Below, one piece after another: positions 53,056 through 64,000 of a stretch of DNA of 64,000 bases. Made by a program: the position numbers and the translations under genes. Origin of the DNA: Aphrophora alni (lineage: Eukaryota; Arthropoda; Insecta; Hemiptera; Aphrophoridae); the NCBI GenBank assembly GCA_963513935.1, contig OY740766.1:588001-652000 (forward strand), written 5' to 3'. How positions within the stretch are numbered: position 1 is the first letter of the stretch; every line of letters starts with the position of its first letter. Under the pieces are notes generated by a model. The model had not been told where the DNA came from. It saw nothing but the letters and a program-made list of their open reading frames with translations, and did no database searches.

Positions 53056-53139
53056 ATTATTATTTTGGAATCCTAAACAGCTAGATCAATTTTGATCAAA
53101 TTTGTTATGTCGGTATATTTTGGACATATTTTCAAATTG

Positions 53140-53263
53140 TTTTCTTAAGGGAATTCGTTGATACATTTTATCACGGGATTTGTAACAGTGCTCCCCACCA
53201 CAAACACTTCTATAATAATTATCCCTTTACATGATGTATTTTAAAAGTATGTGTTTTCATTTT
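53140..53263 (+). repeat. Direct repeat, copy 1
   Basis: It starts TTTTCTTAAGGGAATTCGTT, passes CAGTGCTCCCCA and ends near AAAAGTATGTGTTTT. It recurs at 53594-53717 with about 90 percent identity by eye. Separation is 454 bp start to start. No coding content. Confidence 0.9.
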
Positions 53264-53593
53264 GTTATAACTCAAATTTTTTTAAATAATTTTACTTAAT
53301 TGTAACCTCTAAAAAGTCAAACATTAAATTGTAGCTTAGACTCTTTTTAAATAAGTAAATTGTATAAATTTATAATCAATTCTAAGACACTTTATCGTTT
53401 ATTTTTACTTTTTACTGATAAGTACCAACGTAACATTTTTGGAGACATAGCTGCGAATAGTTTTTGTTTCCTTCATAAAGTTGGTTTATGGATATTTGTG
53501 GAAACTTTGTGCAACGTTTTAGCTCCGTTAATTTAATAAAAGAAATATATTTGCTTTAAATTATGATTTACTTTAAAAATATATAGATTAGGG

Positions 53594-53717
53594 TTTTCTT
53601 AAGGGAATTCGTTGATGCGTTTTTATCACGGAATTTGTAACAGTGCTCCCCAACACAAACACTTCTTTAATTTCCCCTTTACATGGATGTATTTTAAAAG
53701 TATGTGTTTTTATTTTA
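53594..53717 (+). repeat. Direct repeat, copy 2
   Basis: Partner of 53140-53263, same orientation. The 330 bp between the copies show no coding frame. The pair could be LTR-like ends of a tiny non-autonomous element or a local duplication; TG...CA ends are not obvious. Confidence 0.9.
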
Positions 53718-54840
53718 GTATTTATAGTTTTTAATTAAACCACTTAACTTTCAGCGTCATAACAGTGAACAAAGTCATTATATTTGATAAAGTCGCGCCA
53801 TTCCCAAAGGTATTGGATTTATCGGGTAATTGAGAGAGTCGTTATTGAGCCCAGGGAGTCACATGTTTTGTAATTGCAATAAATGACAACAGCGGGGGCT
53901 AATAATCGTCCTCACTTTGTCTCCTAGAAGCAGATTTATCAACTCATCCTTAGATATTTTATACCTTAAGGACTGCTATCATAAGTATAACATTATTTTT
54001 TTAGGTAGAACGTTTAAAATTAAAACAAAGTTATAGGATGTGGTTATAAATGTTTAAAATGTTATCTGACAACATCAAACCATTGCTACTCATCAAAATG
54101 AAATCGTGATCTTTAAAAGAATTTAAGTCAAAGCCAACCTTTTAAAATTGTACATTAAAGACAATATAGTTTCTATCTTGTTAAGGAATAGCTTTGTGTA
54201 TAAATTACAGTTCACATCAACCAATTTGTATTTCCGTTAACAAATATAACTACTGCATTGTAATCTGGATTATCCAGGTTTGTCCTCTTCTCGCAATACA
54301 ACTCCATTCCTTTCAACATTGTGCCATCTCACTCCTATTCCTTCTCCTCACGGTTTCCCAAATCCTTCATTAATCTTTGTCTTATCCTATTTTTCTCTAT
54401 TTTTTCAAAGATAAGTCTGAATTTTCTATACTAGTATGAGATTCTTCATCACTACAACCACCCCTCTGGGACTTCCTGTCCTTTTTATACTACCTCTTTT
54501 TTCACTTAACCGAGAGCATTCCTTCCACATACTCCAGAATTTAATAAAACTTTTGGACCTGAAGCATATGTTCTATCTCATCATTGGATTCACCAGTCGT
54601 ATATTATCTTTATTATACTTTTTAAAATGGAGTATTTTCAAGGTTTTAATAACAAAGAAAATACTTCACTTAAAAATATCCCATCCATTAAGGTATTACA
54701 GCCTTCAATCGAATCATGCGAACAGCTTACTTAGTAATCACTAAGCACAACAAATCAACAACTGTAGTTTCAACCCAATTTCACTCTTTACCAGATACTG
54801 GTCACCCAACTTACACACGTATGCTACTCAAAATACAATC
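53718..54840. other. AT-rich stretch, possible conserved-looking patch
   Basis: A GC-richer patch at about 53750-53930 has no open frame but includes words such as GAACAAAG (Sox/TCF-like) and CACATG (E-box). A regulatory role is a guess. The 102-codon frame 54436-54744 is unrecognised. Confidence 0.35.
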
Positions 54841-54849
54841 CGACAGAAG

Positions 54850-55400
54850 TAGTTTGGCTTTCATAACGAGCACTCCAAAACATTTAACTCATAAATGAAA
54901 CAGCTTAGCAGATAGCTTAAACAAATATAACCACACCATCACTATATTCCTAAATATCAGCGAAGCTATAGACAGCATGAGGACATTAAGACATATAACA
55001 TTTCTTCCATACTATGTTTGCCTCAATAATATCTCTTCAACGTATGGTTTTAAATTCCAGTCGAAGGTATGTTTCCACATCTCGTCCAATAGAGGATGAT
55101 GGAGTTCCACAAGAATCTGTAATTGGTCCTCCTGTACACTAACCCCAGACTGTCACACCGTCTACCATATCCCGAGGCATAGACAACCCTAACAATCGAG
55201 TAGTTAGTCCTTAAAGCCAGAACTGATCGATAGCAGAATGGTCGTCCAAATATATGCATCTACCATCTCATTTGACAGATCATGAACTCCTGCACTACCT
55301 TTCTTAAGTGGTTGATTCTTACTAACAATATCTTAATTTCAAGAAAACCATTCCAAGTTAGTAAATCCAAGCTACACAATATCAAAACATCAACAAATTT
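54850..55400 (+). pseudogene. Decayed LINE reverse transcriptase fragment (jockey-like)
   Basis: At about 54937-54980 the plus strand reads IFLNISEAIDSM, matching the FLDxSKAFD block of non-LTR reverse transcriptases. At 55095-55137 it reads DDGVPQESVIGPP, matching GVPQGSVLGPLL. Near 55248 IYAS stands where the catalytic Y-ADD box is expected, with both aspartates lost. Multiple stops and frameshifts separate the parts, and the spacing between the first two is shorter than normal, so a deletion is likely. Confidence 0.55.
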
Positions 55401-55739
55401 AGTAAATATATGTTAAAACACAGTGTAGTCCTATCTTCGTTTCCCCATGGCAAATTTTATTTCTAAATTTATATTAAAACTTTATTTATTCGTTAAATTC
55501 AATAAAGCTATTAATATATTTTCATTCTGTATCCAATATATTTCACAGAAGCTGTCAGTTATAGAGTACTATTTCATTTCTCACCGTATCCAAGAGAAAG
55601 TTTTAAAGTGGTTGGACAGTGATAGATTGTATATATTATGAATATAGTTTTTTTAGATATTTGCCATTATTTTGTGTATATATATAAGGAAATGCATGAC
55701 GTTGCAAGAGAATTGATTAAATCTTGCTAATATATAACA

Positions 55740-55990
55740 GGACAAACATGGAAAGGTACCATAAAACTATGTAGGAAACTAAAATTAGTAATCAATGGGC
55801 TAATCCCAGTCCCGAGCACTCAATAACTAAGACTATATACAAATCTAATCGGGAAAATCACAAGTTAACAAAACTCCACCCAAACACCAATAATGACGAA
55901 CACCAAGTTGAACTGAGGTCATACTCTGATCAACTAGAAACATGGGGTGCCAAATGGTAGTTTAATGCGTGACCTTGTAATCACGCCTTG
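55740..55990 (+). pseudogene. Possible further retroelement remnant
   Basis: One frame stays open for roughly 60 codons and ends YSDQLETWGAKW followed by stop and FNA. This resembles the L-x-LxxW-xKW-xFN segment that follows the YADD box in non-LTR reverse transcriptases. It may belong to the relic at 54850-55400 or to a second copy. Confidence 0.3.
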
Positions 55991-58900
55991 TGGTGAATTA
56001 ATCAAAAAAAATTTAATTTAATTTTATTATTCAGTTTTATTAATCGAAGCCAGAAGAACGTCATTGGAAAACTGGTTTGGTTGATACTATCATCCCGTTA
56101 GCTTTAAATACTATGCTTCAATTAACCCCCCCCCCCTTGTATTATCATTTCTTTTTCCCAATTAAATTAATGATTTTCGGATTAAATATGTTCGGCCATA
56201 TTCGATTTATCTACTAAGCCTAATATCCTATTCTTTTCTATTTATTAATTTCTTTATTAGGAGGTAATAATTCTGCTTACTAATATACTACTTACTACAT
56301 TCTGATTTATTAATGTAAATAGTGTTTATTGTATTTTTTTTTATTTTGCACTTAGTTTTGACAAACTATTTCTAAACAGTGTTTTTATTATCGAAAGCTG
56401 TTCATATTTTTTTAACAAACACGCTTATTTTTCCCATAATCTCAGCACAAGGATAATTTAATGTCATGTTTTTCATGTTCTACTTGGAAAGAAAGTTGAT
56501 CCCATACTCTCGTGTATTACTTTACACACAAAAATGATGGGCTATGTCCAAGTAACTATATCAATAATAAGAGAGTATTTCCCGAACTTCTTTGTCGTAT
56601 CTTGTATCTGGACTGATCAAAGATTTATACATTTTATTTATTCATTGCAAAGGAGGTCATCTTAGAGTTTAAAAACTTCACATTCGAGAATAAGTTTCAT
56701 TACCCAACATTATTCCCATCCTATTCTCTGAGAAATGTTGTTTTCTTATAAGTTCTGTCCCAAGATATGTAAAACATTTCTCATTCTCAAAGTACATTAG
56801 TCGCACGCAATTTTTCTGACTTCTTTCTTCGTCCTCAACCATTCAGATATACGTGAATATCTCTTAAAATATTCTTAGATACATCACACTCTTCTATCAA
56901 CTGGAAGTTTCTTGTAATTCACGCAAGCTGAGTTAAAATAAGTGATCCTAGGCAACGAACAATGCACCGCCCTCTACCATCATCAAGAAAATCGACATGA
57001 CCACACATATAAAATAAATTTAGTAGACTTTTATGTACGTATATCCAAACATAAGTTTATATAAAACACAAACAATACAATAATTTTAACATATTTACCC
57101 ACTTCCCCATTCGTATAGTAGAATTTTAAAATATTTAACCATATGATTACTAAATATGTATAATTCTAGTATATACCACCTAAGAATTTAGAATTTTTTT
57201 TTTAAACCTTGACGTGTCAATTTAATATGGACAAAGTCACAAGATGGGGTTTTACTTGTTGAACACAATTTAAATTTTGTATACAACATAGTTCCACATG
57301 ACTCAGATATTTCATTATGTAAACAATAATGTTTACCCTGTTAACAAAAATAAAAACCCTTTTTTTTAGTTGTATAATATGTAAAATGTAGGGGACAACA
57401 ACTAACTCTTGTTATAAAAGTCTCCAAAAAGCAAAATTATATTTTTATTTTAATATATTTTTTATATAGAGGAACTTTTGTCAGTCAGAGTGTGCAAATC
57501 GGGAGTGCACTTAATGTACACACACAGACAGCTGATATTTCCAAGGAATATTTCTTCCTTGATGCCGTTTCTACCCTTTAGTTTATGTGTATAGTTGGAA
57601 TAAATTATGTAAGGAATTCTATTAAAAGTATTCGTTGTATTTTAGTAACTCAATAGAATTAGTTTTGACCTCAAGATATAAATCAGCTGTTATATTTTAC
57701 CTCATGTTTTTATAAATTGGTTGAAAGATGCCACGCTTTGTCTACGAATAAATATGACTAAAGATATGTTTATTTAACTCGTCGTAGGAAGGAAGACAAT
57801 GCACTGCAAGATGAAAGTAACAGTTGTGAGTTGAGCACCCTTCAAAGAACAAATTAGTTCACTTGTCATCTTTCTTTGTATAACTCCAGTCCACTACACA
57901 CACTGCCACTGCGAGTGTTGTGAGATTGTGTCTCTTCAAATACTTTGCTTTGTTATTATTATTGCTTTGTATATGTTAAGACTTCATTACAATTAGAATG
58001 TATCATCACTAAATTCGTCATTATTAAAAACCAAAATCAATTATGTTTTTTGTTAAATCAGTAAAATTGGTTAAAACTTAATTAACCCCCCAACACAACT
58101 TAATTCCGATTTTCTGATATTTGTAGTTAACTGTTTGATTTCAGAAATATAGTCAAATTAATCTTTTGAATAAAATTTGGTTAACATTAACTTTTCCGAG
58201 CAATTTAAGAACCTATATATTTTATTTCTTGAAAATTACCTCAACTATACAAACATTGAGCCACACACACACACAAACACAAACTGTGTAGTCACTATAG
58301 TGAACGTCTCAGGGATAAACCCTCCTCTCCTCACTTTGCAGATACCTTCCTCTTCTCTAAACTGCTATTGAAACTTTAAACTTAACTATCCTCTCCTCTA
58401 ACTTTAATGTCGCTTACATTTAGAATTACAATTCTCTTGATTATATCTCCTCCCTTGTACTGTAATTTCTAAGTATTATTGTCGTTTTTAAATGAGTTTT
58501 CTCCTCTTTAGGTTTACAATTCGGCCGAGTTTCTTATCTGTGTATAAAGTAGTTCAATTTAAATTGGACCACAACTCCGTCTCAACATTCTACGAACCTA
58601 TTTCAAACCAATTAAAGTTCTTCTTCTACAGATCTCTATTTGTAATTTTAATAAAACTAACCTATGTTAAACTCAATATTTTACATCAAACATTATGTTT
58701 TCTTCTGATTTATTATTTTCCGATTCTCTTCAATCTATTTGAAATATTTAATATCATATCAAGTTCTTTAATCGGTTTATATGTTTCGAAATGGCAGCTG
58801 TTAAACAAATTGAAATATATTTTACAATCTTTAAATTTTTGTAGTAATGTTAATCTCCTTTAGACCTTACTATTGGATTGATTGGCCTGTTAATTCAATT

Positions 58901-61780
58901 TAATGCAACACAGCCATTTAAAAGCAATAAAACTGCAATAGAAGTTTCAAAAATAGATTACTGAAATTATTTTTTTAGAAAATATTAAACGACAAATATG
59001 TTTCATTTTCATGATCATTGTAGCCTAATTTTCTGTAATGGGCGGAGAATAGATGAAACTAAAGGACAGAACATATATTTGGAAGTTTTATTTCAAACAA
59101 TGGTAACACCAATCCCTTTGTGATAAACTTTTTTTAACAAAAGGGCGAAAACAAATAAATCTTTGAAATAGTAGATTGAGAGCATTGTTCACCTGAAATG
59201 TAAAAGCAGTAAATTGTCTCTAATCTAAAAACAAATAGAATTGCAGTCAGGCAGTAAAATAGTGAACATGAAAGTAGGAATTTAAGAAAGGCGTCCATAC
59301 GTAATTAATAAATTGTTTCTTTTTATTACTCCTCTCTCTTCCTACCTAATTTTTAACCTACCTTTTATAATATATAGATAAAGCTGTTTTAGCTAATTTC
59401 TTTCAAACTAAATAAACTTGTGAGTGATATACAACATAACATAAGTGTAGTGGACTAACTTCGACTGGTTACTCCTCAAAAACACAAGCTATTTTGGGTA
59501 ATTCTATATTTAAACTCAAATATATTATTATTAAATATAACATCAGTTGATAATAAAACTACACCCAACGTTGAAATTAAAGTTCTTCCACAAATGACCG
59601 CAATATTTACGTTTCATGTTGTTGAATGTCCTAAATAAGGAAGTCATTCGGTTTTATAAACTATAATAGTTAGGAATTTAGTGTATTATTCTCATGACTA
59701 GTTTTACTAACCCGTTTTGGCCTTTTTATGTTTATTAAAATTATTTCTTTATGTTATTAGGATAAATTTATCTATCTTTCTAACATGTAGTTTAAAGTTT
59801 ATTCTTCTGAATTTATGTTATTTTATATCAAAAACTCAAAGAGATTAATTATTATAAAATCGAACGAAAAATAAAATATACTTCTTACGTTGTAATTATA
59901 TATTCTAACTAAAAAAATCGTTTATATTAAGAGATAGAACTATAGTGTACATCAATGTAGACTATATAATAGTCATACAGTTAAATCGTTTTAAATTACT
60001 TCAATTTAATAACTTTTAAAGCAACATAACTAATAAAAGCAATAGATTGTTCTTTATATATTAATTATATTGTATATTTTCTGTGACTAGTTTCTAATGG
60101 TATACAAACTTCTTCATTTGGGTTAAACAGTAAATTACACCCTCTATTTTATTTTTTCTCTTTATAATTCTCTTTTGAACCTTGAAATGAAAAGGAAAGT
60201 ACCATAACTAAAGGTTTTTTTTTTCTTTTTGAAGAAAATATGTAAAACTCCAGAAAATAATAATAATGTTTCAAATTTTTTAAAATATTTCTTTATAACC
60301 GGAATTTATTCAACAATACTCACAGACCTATTGATCTACTAAATGCCGATAATACAGGCTCATTTAAGCTCTTACATGTGAGCTACTGCGACCTGACAAT
60401 ATTATGGTGAACTAACACAACTGGTAGACAAGACTACCAGATTATTACAGTAACTATATAACTTACATCATATTTCCATTTAAATACAATTACAAAATGA
60501 CAAGTCACAATATCTCGTAAAAACTTCTTACATAAAATTAAGTTATGATTTTGTTACATAGAATAACAGAGAGTTTCTTTGAATCAATTATTTAAACTAT
60601 TTTGTTGTTACATTACTAAAACTGTTATCAATATTTTTATCTTTTTTTCCTTTTATTGTTTAAAAGCTAAAAACATCTCTCTTAATGTGTGTTTGAGAAA
60701 AAATTTGTAATATGTTATAATTTTAATCTACTCTATTTGTTTCCATTGAACAAGATTTCTTACAACCAAGGCCCCATTATAGGTAATAACATAATATTGA
60801 TGTGCATTCTTAGCGTGAAATTAGTATAAAATAATCGTCTGCCCATAACTCGTTAATCACTTGATCATATTTTATTAAGTTCGAAACTTAAAATCAGAAG
60901 ACTTAAATCAAAGTTTACTACTTGGAACTCGATTTTAAGATATTTGTCTTTAGCATCCATGGCTTGATTTTCATTTTTTTACTCTTCTGATGAAGGTAAA
61001 TTCAAGATCTGAATCTAATTTTAGAATTATTGTTGTAAAGGGAGGTAGACATCTGGACTAATAATCGAGTTTCATTTAATGAATTAAACAATATTATTAC
61101 ATTTGTTAAATACTTCAGCAGTATTGAGTATAGACTGATAGATGTGTTTTGTAATTTTAAAAAAATCCCAAATAGCCATAGTGTAAATGTTTATAACAGG
61201 CTACTTTTTCTTCTTCACAAAATTGGATAAAACTACTGAAATTCTGTTTGTTTCATTTGATTTCTTCTTCTCGATAACAACAATAAAGTTTAGGTATCAA
61301 GATTTGTATCAAAAAGGATACTCTACTGGGATATTTATATACATAAAAACAATACATTGTATATGTGTGGATTTTCCTCGAGTCATTCAGAATGAGCATT
61401 ACTGCGTCTTTACGTCATCATAGTATATAGCAACAGCTACAACCAACAATGATTGCACCGGACAAAAATAGAGAATTTAAATCCAGTAAAATAATACCTA
61501 TAGTTTACATATAATATAAACAAATAACTAAACATAATATTCATATAAATGACAATTAAAAATGTCCAACCGATAGGTTCGAATTCGCTTGGGCTAAAAT
61601 TGGCTGCTGGTGTGTTCTGCTAAATATAACCTACCCAATAGAATCTCATGTTCTAGCCCAAACAGTTTGGCCGTCTATATTTGAATCCTAGTTTTAGTTT
61701 GTTGCTAGTCAGGGGTCGTGGATTTATTGTTGTAAAAAGTTGAAAAGATTTTTTTCTCGGTATTTTTTTGACGTAAGAAA
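55991..61780. other. Long AT-rich stretch, no firm gene
   Basis: The longest frame in the window (58492-58863 plus, 123 codons) is AT-rich, rich in F, L, I and unrecognised; it is probably chance. ATG 57799 opens nine codons to a GTGAGT donor in phase 0, too short to call. A hairpin CTGGTAG/CTACCAG lies at 60420-60440. Nothing else was seen. Confidence 0.45.
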
Positions 61781-61789
61781 TTATCTAAG

Positions 61790-61848
61790 TGATCAACAGT
61801 GAACGCTGTGTTTAAGTGAAATACGTTTAGTTTTGTGTCAATAATCAG
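61790..61848 (+). other. Possible noncoding first exon
   Basis: The stretch after CAACAGTGAACG (61796 onward, with an initiator-like CAGTG) runs to a CAG/GTAACT donor at 61849 and contains no ATG. It resembles the 5'-UTR-like sequences before the other exon candidates. Support is thin. Confidence 0.2.
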
Positions 61849-62719
61849 GTAACTGCTCGATTGTTACTGTCACACTGTCAAATAGCGATATTATAGGACG
61901 ATTAGTTCCAATATAAACTATCAGGCCATCCGTAATGCTTCAAGTTATGAGTTTAATTTAATTATAAAATTTTGTGTTGTGGGTTTGTTTTATGAAAGTG
62001 AAGATATCGATACCATATTTTGCAAAAGCAAAGTTTGATTTTTAATTAACAAAATTATGAGTTTAGTTTTTTTTAATATCTCGCTTTATTCTATTAAACC
62101 TAATTTTTTTGAAAACAATTAAAACGTACAAAGAAGATAATTTCTCATTAATGTTCATTAGAGATATTTTCAACGAGTAATGGGCGATAGAACCGACAAT
62201 TGTAAAATATAATAAACAATTGTTTTATAATCGCGTGTAATTATTATTATTATTCATTGCAATTTTATACATTACACCTAAACAATCAAATAATTTGAAA
62301 AAAAATTGTCTACAGTATTTAAGTCACTATCAAAACTATTGCCAATATTACAAATTTAAGAAAATTTTGAATTTAGAAATATACTTTGCGATTATTAAAC
62401 TTCAACAATAACGTAAAACAATTGTTATTTTTAATTAATGTGGTTTACATTTTGTTTGTTTCTTTTCTTATTCAAAGTTTGTTTCCATTTGGGATTCGAT
62501 GTTTAATTGATATAGTGTTTGTACGTGAATTGAAGCCTCTCTTAAAATCGTAAATAATTTTTAAATGTCCTCAATTTTTTTTTTAATTTATAAAATAACT
62601 ACAAAATTAGTTTTACAGTTACTCAATGTGATTGTAATTCAAAAGTGTTCCTCTTTAGAACAGAAATAATTACTTCATATTCCTTAATATTTCCAAGCAC
62701 AGTAAACTTTCAGAAGTTT

Positions 62720-63430
62720 CAGGCCTCTTTAGAAAGCCTGAGTTTCGATACTAAATTACGAATTCGATTATCTCAGAAGTTGATTTTATTTCAGCTTACC
62801 ATAGAAAGTCCACATCCTCTTTATAAAGCCTGAGTTTCGATACCAAATTACAAATTCGATTATCTCAGAAGTTTATGTTTTATTTCAGCTTACCATAGAA
62901 AGTCCGTGGCCTCTTTAGAAAACCTGAGTTTCGATACCAAATTACGAATTCGATTTTCTCAGATATTGATGTTTTATTTCAGCTTACCATAGAAAGTCCA
63001 CAGCCTCTTTAGAAAGCCTTAGTTTCGATACCAAATTACAAATTCGATTATCTCAGAAATTGATGTTTTATTTCAGCTTACCATAGAAAGTCCACGGCTT
63101 CTTTAGAAAAACCTGAGTTTCGATACCAAATTACGAATTCGATTATCTCAGATATTGATGTTTTATTTCAGCTTACCATTGAAAGTCCGCGGCCTCTTTA
63201 GAAAAACCTGAGTTTCGATACCGAATTACGAATTCGATTATCTCAGAAATTTATGTTTTATTTCAGCTTACCATAGAAAGTCCGCGGCCTCTTTCGAAAA
63301 ACCTGAGTTTCGATATCAAATTACAAATTCGATTATCTCAGAAGTTAATGTTTTATTTCAGCTTACCATAGAAAGTCCGCGGCCTCTTTCGAAAAACCTG
63401 AGTTTCGATACCAAATTACGAATTCGATTC
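62720..63430 (+). repeat. 92-95 bp minisatellite, eight units
   Basis: The word GAGTTTCGATA (TAGTTTCGATA in one unit) recurs at about 62740, 62832, 62926, 63020, 63115, 63210, 63305 and 63400. Each unit also holds CCTCTTTAGAAA or CCTCTTTCGAAA, ACGAATTCGATT, and GTTTTATTTCAG before CTTACCATAGAAAG. The later units are most alike. The TTTTATTTCAG in each unit could serve as a splice acceptor. The array stops about 80 bp before the exon candidate at 63511. Confidence 0.95.
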
Positions 63431-63510
63431 GAAGTGAAGTGAATTATAAGAATGTTAAAAAATATTGGTGGTATTAGAAAGTGACAAGTGAGGTTAAGAA
63501 AAATAGCATC

Positions 63511-63549
63511 ATGTTTAAGAAGAAGTTTCCATCTCTGTCCAGTTTGGGG
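63511..63549 (+). CDS. Candidate first coding exon (13 codons, phase 0 donor)
   Basis: ATG at 63511 opens MFKKKFPSLSSLG and meets GTAAGA at 63550 in phase 0. An A stands at -3. It is preceded by about 80 bp without ATG in frame and then the 94-bp minisatellite, whose last TTTTATTTCAG (about 63351-63361) could be its acceptor if it is not transcription-initial. The basic, serine-rich peptide is not recognisable. Confidence 0.35.
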
Positions 63550-64000
63550 GTAAGAATAATAAACTATGCTTATTTTAGTTTTTAAATTTAACAAAATATT
63601 TATCAGACTTTCCTCCTATCTTTTTTACTCTGTGATGATATAATGTGATTGTATAAGTATGACCTTTTTGTAAACTTTTGTAGTGCATCAAAAATTATCT
63701 AGGAAATATAAATCAGGAGGAGAAAAGCTGACCTTGCAACCAACGTATCGACCATGACACCTAAGAAAGAATTACCGGTTTCAGTCACTCTCATTAGGTA
63801 TAATTTAATGGAAGCTTTGAGACTCATTTACTTTCAAACTAAGTTGCTTAAAAATGAACGGGAAAGTAGTAAGTTTGTTAATTGTTATTTTGATAATTAT
63901 TTAGTTATTTCAGGTTAAAAAGTGAATAATTTTTTGATCAAACTTATTATTTCCCCGACATTTGATAAACTGAACAAATAATTACATTATAATTTACAGT
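63550..64000. other. Intron-like AT-rich stretch to the window edge
   Basis: No exon or repeat was seen. If the exon candidates are real, their common acceptor lies beyond position 64000. Confidence 0.5.

Noticed and set aside
58492..58863. Longest frame in the window, 123 codons
   Set aside because: AT-driven composition, no domain, no splice or promoter context; expected by chance in 64 kb of this composition.
61565..61600. GGTTCGAATTC word resembling a Pol III B box
   Set aside because: No paired T-arm, A box or cloverleaf around it.

Overview
The window is AT-rich, intron- or intergenic-like DNA from an arthropod, most likely an insect. The main evidence is two interstitial arrays of the insect telomere motif TTAGG, together with long (GA)n/(CT)n/(CA)n microsatellites and relics of typical arthropod repeat families. 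I found no complete protein-coding gene, no operon-like packing and no prokaryotic signals. The longest open frames (107-123 codons) are AT-rich and look like chance.

Layout. 1-1.45 kb: two TTAGG arrays, the larger one sitting inside a ~130 bp direct duplication. 4.5-4.7 kb: candidate initiator plus a short coding exon ending in a perfect donor. 8.1-9.4 kb: a hammerhead-ribozyme-like motif followed by a 56-bp minisatellite of 19 units. 9.8-10.4 kb: a GC-richer repeat-like island. 16.8 and 50 kb: two copies of one dispersed repeat. 18.5 kb: a perfect CRE palindrome. 25.3-26.1 kb: a 31-33 bp minisatellite of 25 units with a higher-order duplication. 30.0-30.4 kb: a broken DUF4817-type helix-turn-helix element. 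33.4-34.1 kb: microsatellites. 35.6-35.95 kb: a second promoter/first-exon candidate. 36.5-36.7 kb: a large hairpin made of two inverted Penelope-like 3' ends. 38.1-38.4 kb: a fold-back element. 40.8-41.35 kb: a young duplication carrying two intronless tRNA-like sequences. 44.4-46.2 kb: an internally deleted Ty3/gypsy LTR element on the minus strand, with LTRs, primer-binding site, polypurine tract and integrase remnants. 47.9 and 49.8 kb: (CT)n tracts, the second right after a coding-like exon. 51.2-52.0 kb: a 53-bp minisatellite. 52.6-53.05 kb: a 5'-truncated Penelope-like element. 54.9-56 kb: a degraded LINE reverse transcriptase. 62.7-63.55 kb: a 94-bp minisatellite running into another short exon candidate.

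How it might fit together. Four plus-strand exon candidates (4631, 35903, 49711 and 63511) each begin with ATG, are 12-29 codons long and end in phase 0 at a GT donor. Two of them share a 12-bp initiator-like word upstream. One reading is that the window is the 5' part of a very long gene with alternative first exons joining a common acceptor beyond the right edge. This is inference: AT-rich DNA yields false exon candidates of this size, and no downstream exon is visible to test it. The most unusual item is the hammerhead-like motif near 8.14 kb and its decayed relatives. These share an extra U before stem II and a palindromic stem III, and two of the relatives lie at Penelope-like element ends.
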